Source of the DNA: Micavibrio sp. UBA1672
Lineage (GTDB): Bacteria > Pseudomonadota > Alphaproteobacteria > Micavibrionales > Micavibrionaceae
Direction of reading: 5' to 3'
Length of the DNA stretch: 7,389 nucleotides
NCBI GenBank assembly: GCA_002320665.1
Contig: DCKO01000120.1
Span: 1-7,389, forward strand
Both the position numbers and the translations under genes were made by a program. Each line of letters starts with the position of its first letter. Position 1 is the first letter of the stretch. Below are positions 6,536 through 7,389 of the stretch, piece after piece. The notes beneath the pieces are model-generated. The model was given only the letters and a program-made list of their open reading frames with translations. It did not search any database and had not been told where the DNA came from.

Positions 6536-6641
6536 TTAGAGCTTTGATTGTTTAAATTGAATTGCGTTACTTCGTCACTTATGACGTGGTTGTACATTTC
6601 GTTTCTTGTGCCTAATTCAATTTAAATGCTCTTTGCTCTAA
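6536..6641. repeat. Long imperfect inverted repeat between rnd and aspS
   Basis: Two 28-base arms at 6536-6563 and 6614-6641 are inverted copies identical at 22 of 28 positions, separated by 50 bases. The inner 13 bases (TTTAAATTGAATT and its complement) are a perfect match, as are the outer seven (TTAGAGC / GCTCTAA). In RNA the two arms could pair over most of their length, since two of the six mismatches become G-U pairs. The element lies beyond the candidate rnd promoter and upstream of aspS. It has no coding capacity that I can support, and no T-run follows it on either strand, so a terminator is unlikely. It could be a regulatory structure in the aspS leader or a small miniature element. 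Confidence 0.8.
6573..6586. repeat. Short inverted repeat, possible operator
   Basis: CGTCA-ctta-TGACG is a 14-base inverted repeat (5-base arms, 4-base gap) inside the spacer of the larger inverted repeat, but not centred on it. It has the size of a dimeric-regulator half-site pair. No specific regulator is recognised, and a match this short could be chance. Confidence 0.35.
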
Positions 6642-6724
6642 AGTCAGTCCTTTGTAAAAAAACACTTGGTATCGTGCGGCCTTTATGCTTAAACAGAGTT
6701 TCAAAACTAAAGGGTTAAAAAGAC
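6642..6724 (+). promoter_or_regulatory. aspS upstream leader
   Basis: These 83 bases separate the inverted-repeat element from the aspS start. No strong sigma-70 pair is visible; the best -10-like string is TATGCT (6684-6689) but lacks a -35 at proper distance. An alternative weak pair, TTGTAC (6590-6595) and TAATTC (6613-6618) with 17-base spacing, lies in the repeat element. The only ribosome-binding candidate is AGGG (6711-6714), ten bases before the ATG. No tRNA, riboswitch or leader peptide was recognised. Confidence 0.3.
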
Positions 6725-7389
6725 ATGCATGCATTTAGAACACATAATTGTTCAGAGCTAAGAAAAGAACATATTGATCAAGAGGTCAAGCTATCTGGCT
6801 GGATTCACCGGATTTATGATTTGGGTGGTGTGCTTTTCGTGATTTTGCGCGATACGCATGGTTTGACGCAATGTATCGTCGAGGAAAGTTCTCCACTTCT
6901 GGAAGAGGCCAGTAAGTGGCGTGTGGAAAGTGTGGTCACAATCGTAGGAAAAGTGCGTGCGCGTTCTGAAGATACGATTAACCCGAAAATGCCAACTGGC
7001 GAGATTGAAATTTATATTGATAGTGCAGAAGTACAATCAGCCGCCGATGTGATTCCATTTCAGGTTTATGAGGATGATGGTGCGGGTGAGGATATCCGCT
7101 TGAGATATCGTTATCTGGATTTACGCCGCGAGGGGATGCAAAAGAAAATTCGCCTTCGTAACAATGTCATTGCGGCGATGCGGAACAAAATGTGGGATCA
7201 GGGTTTTCAGGAATTCCAGACTCCGATCCTGACGGCGAGCTCACCGGAAGGTGCACGGGATTATCTTGTGCCCTCGCGTTTGCATCCGGGTAAGTTCTAC
7301 GCTTTGCCGCAAGCGCCGCAGCAATTCAAGCAGCTTTTGATGATGAGCGGCTTTGATAAATATTTCCAGATTGCACCATGTTTTAGAGA
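6725..7389 (+). CDS. aspS: Aspartyl-tRNA synthetase, N-terminal part
   Basis: Class II aminoacyl-tRNA synthetase that charges tRNA with aspartate. 221 codons are visible of a protein normally near 590 residues; the rest lies past the window edge. The N-terminal OB-fold anticodon-binding domain includes SGWIHRIYDLGGVLF (24-38) and ILRDTHGLTQ (40-49), followed by the PTGEIEIY strand. The catalytic domain begins with RLRYRYLDLRR, then motif 1 (FQEFQTPILT), SSPEGARDYLVPSR, the YALPQAPQQFKQLLM aspartyl-adenylate loop and the start of motif 2 (QIAPCFR). The ATG at 6725 gives the usual MHAFRTH-like N-terminus; a second ATG at 6729 is out of frame. Two positions tied to tRNA-Asp versus tRNA-Asn discrimination are Leu33 and Asp83 rather than the His and Gly I would expect from relatives. 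It is divergent from rnd. Confidence 0.96.
   Translation, partial: MHAFRTHNCSELRKEHIDQEVKLSGWIHRIYDLGGVLFVILRDTHGLTQCIVEESSPLLEEASKWRVESVVTIVGKVRARSEDTINPKMPTGEIEIYIDSAEVQSAADVIPFQVYEDDGAGEDIRLRYRYLDLRREGMQKKIRLRNNVIAAMRNKMWDQGFQEFQTPILTASSPEGARDYLVPSRLHPGKFYALPQAPQQFKQLLMMSGFDKYFQIAPCFR

Noticed and set aside
6463..6555. Thirty-codon plus-strand frame beginning at the rnd start
   Set aside because: Its ATG overlaps the complement of the rnd start, there is no ribosome-binding site in its direction, and the frame runs into the repeat arm.
6564..6613. A phase-variable invertible promoter between the inverted-repeat arms
   Set aside because: Only a weak promoter-like pair is present, no recombinase gene is in the window, and on/off switching of an essential gene such as aspS would be unlikely. 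It is kept only as one possibility for the repeat.
6536..6641. The inverted repeat as a transcription terminator
   Set aside because: The arms are separated by 50 bases, the stem is A+T-rich, no T-run follows on either strand, and both flanking genes point away from it.
1..7389. CRISPR arrays, tRNA or rRNA genes, insertion sequences, toxin-antitoxin pairs
   Set aside because: No spaced direct repeats, tRNA cloverleaf, rRNA-like sequence, transposase motifs or small paired genes were seen; almost all of the window is occupied by eight ordinary genes.

Overview
The window looks like chromosomal housekeeping DNA from an alphaproteobacterium, with an estimated G+C in the mid-40s percent, fairly low for that class. 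The main evidence is gene content and order: purM, divergent from a DUF2066 protein, an AI-2E family permease and an HdaA-type DnaA-related ATPase, followed by rnd and a divergent aspS. I recall this arrangement from many alphaproteobacterial chromosomes. The HdaA, RNase D, AspRS and PurM sequences also have an alphaproteobacterial look. I cannot name a genus.

Layout. Bases 1-515 (minus) are the N-terminal half of purM, cut by the window edge. A 66-base A+T-rich divergent gap follows. Bases 582-3711 (plus) form an apparent operon: a secreted DUF2066 protein, an AI-2E family membrane permease, and hdaA, which overlaps the permease gene by 35 bases. Bases 3699-6464 (minus) form a second tight operon, read as rnd, then a SixA-like histidine phosphatase, then a membrane-anchored protein with a transglutaminase-like Cys-His-Asp arrangement. 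The two operons converge and their last genes overlap by 13 bases. Bases 6465-6724 are a 260-base divergent gap holding a good rnd promoter candidate and a 106-base inverted-repeat element. From 6725 to the window edge is the N-terminal part of aspS.

How the genes relate. Most do unlinked core jobs: purine synthesis (PurM), control of replication initiation (HdaA), RNA processing (RNase D) and aspartyl-tRNA synthesis (AspRS). In relatives, the polyphosphate genes ppk and ppx commonly sit between hdaA and rnd. Here that slot holds the sixA-like gene and the transglutaminase-like gene instead, which makes it the most accessory-looking part of the window.

I found no convincing new multi-gene system. 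The points most worth a second look are the unassigned transglutaminase-like protein and its pairing with SixA, the inverted-repeat element upstream of aspS, and AspRS residues that differ from those expected in a typical alphaproteobacterial non-discriminating enzyme.
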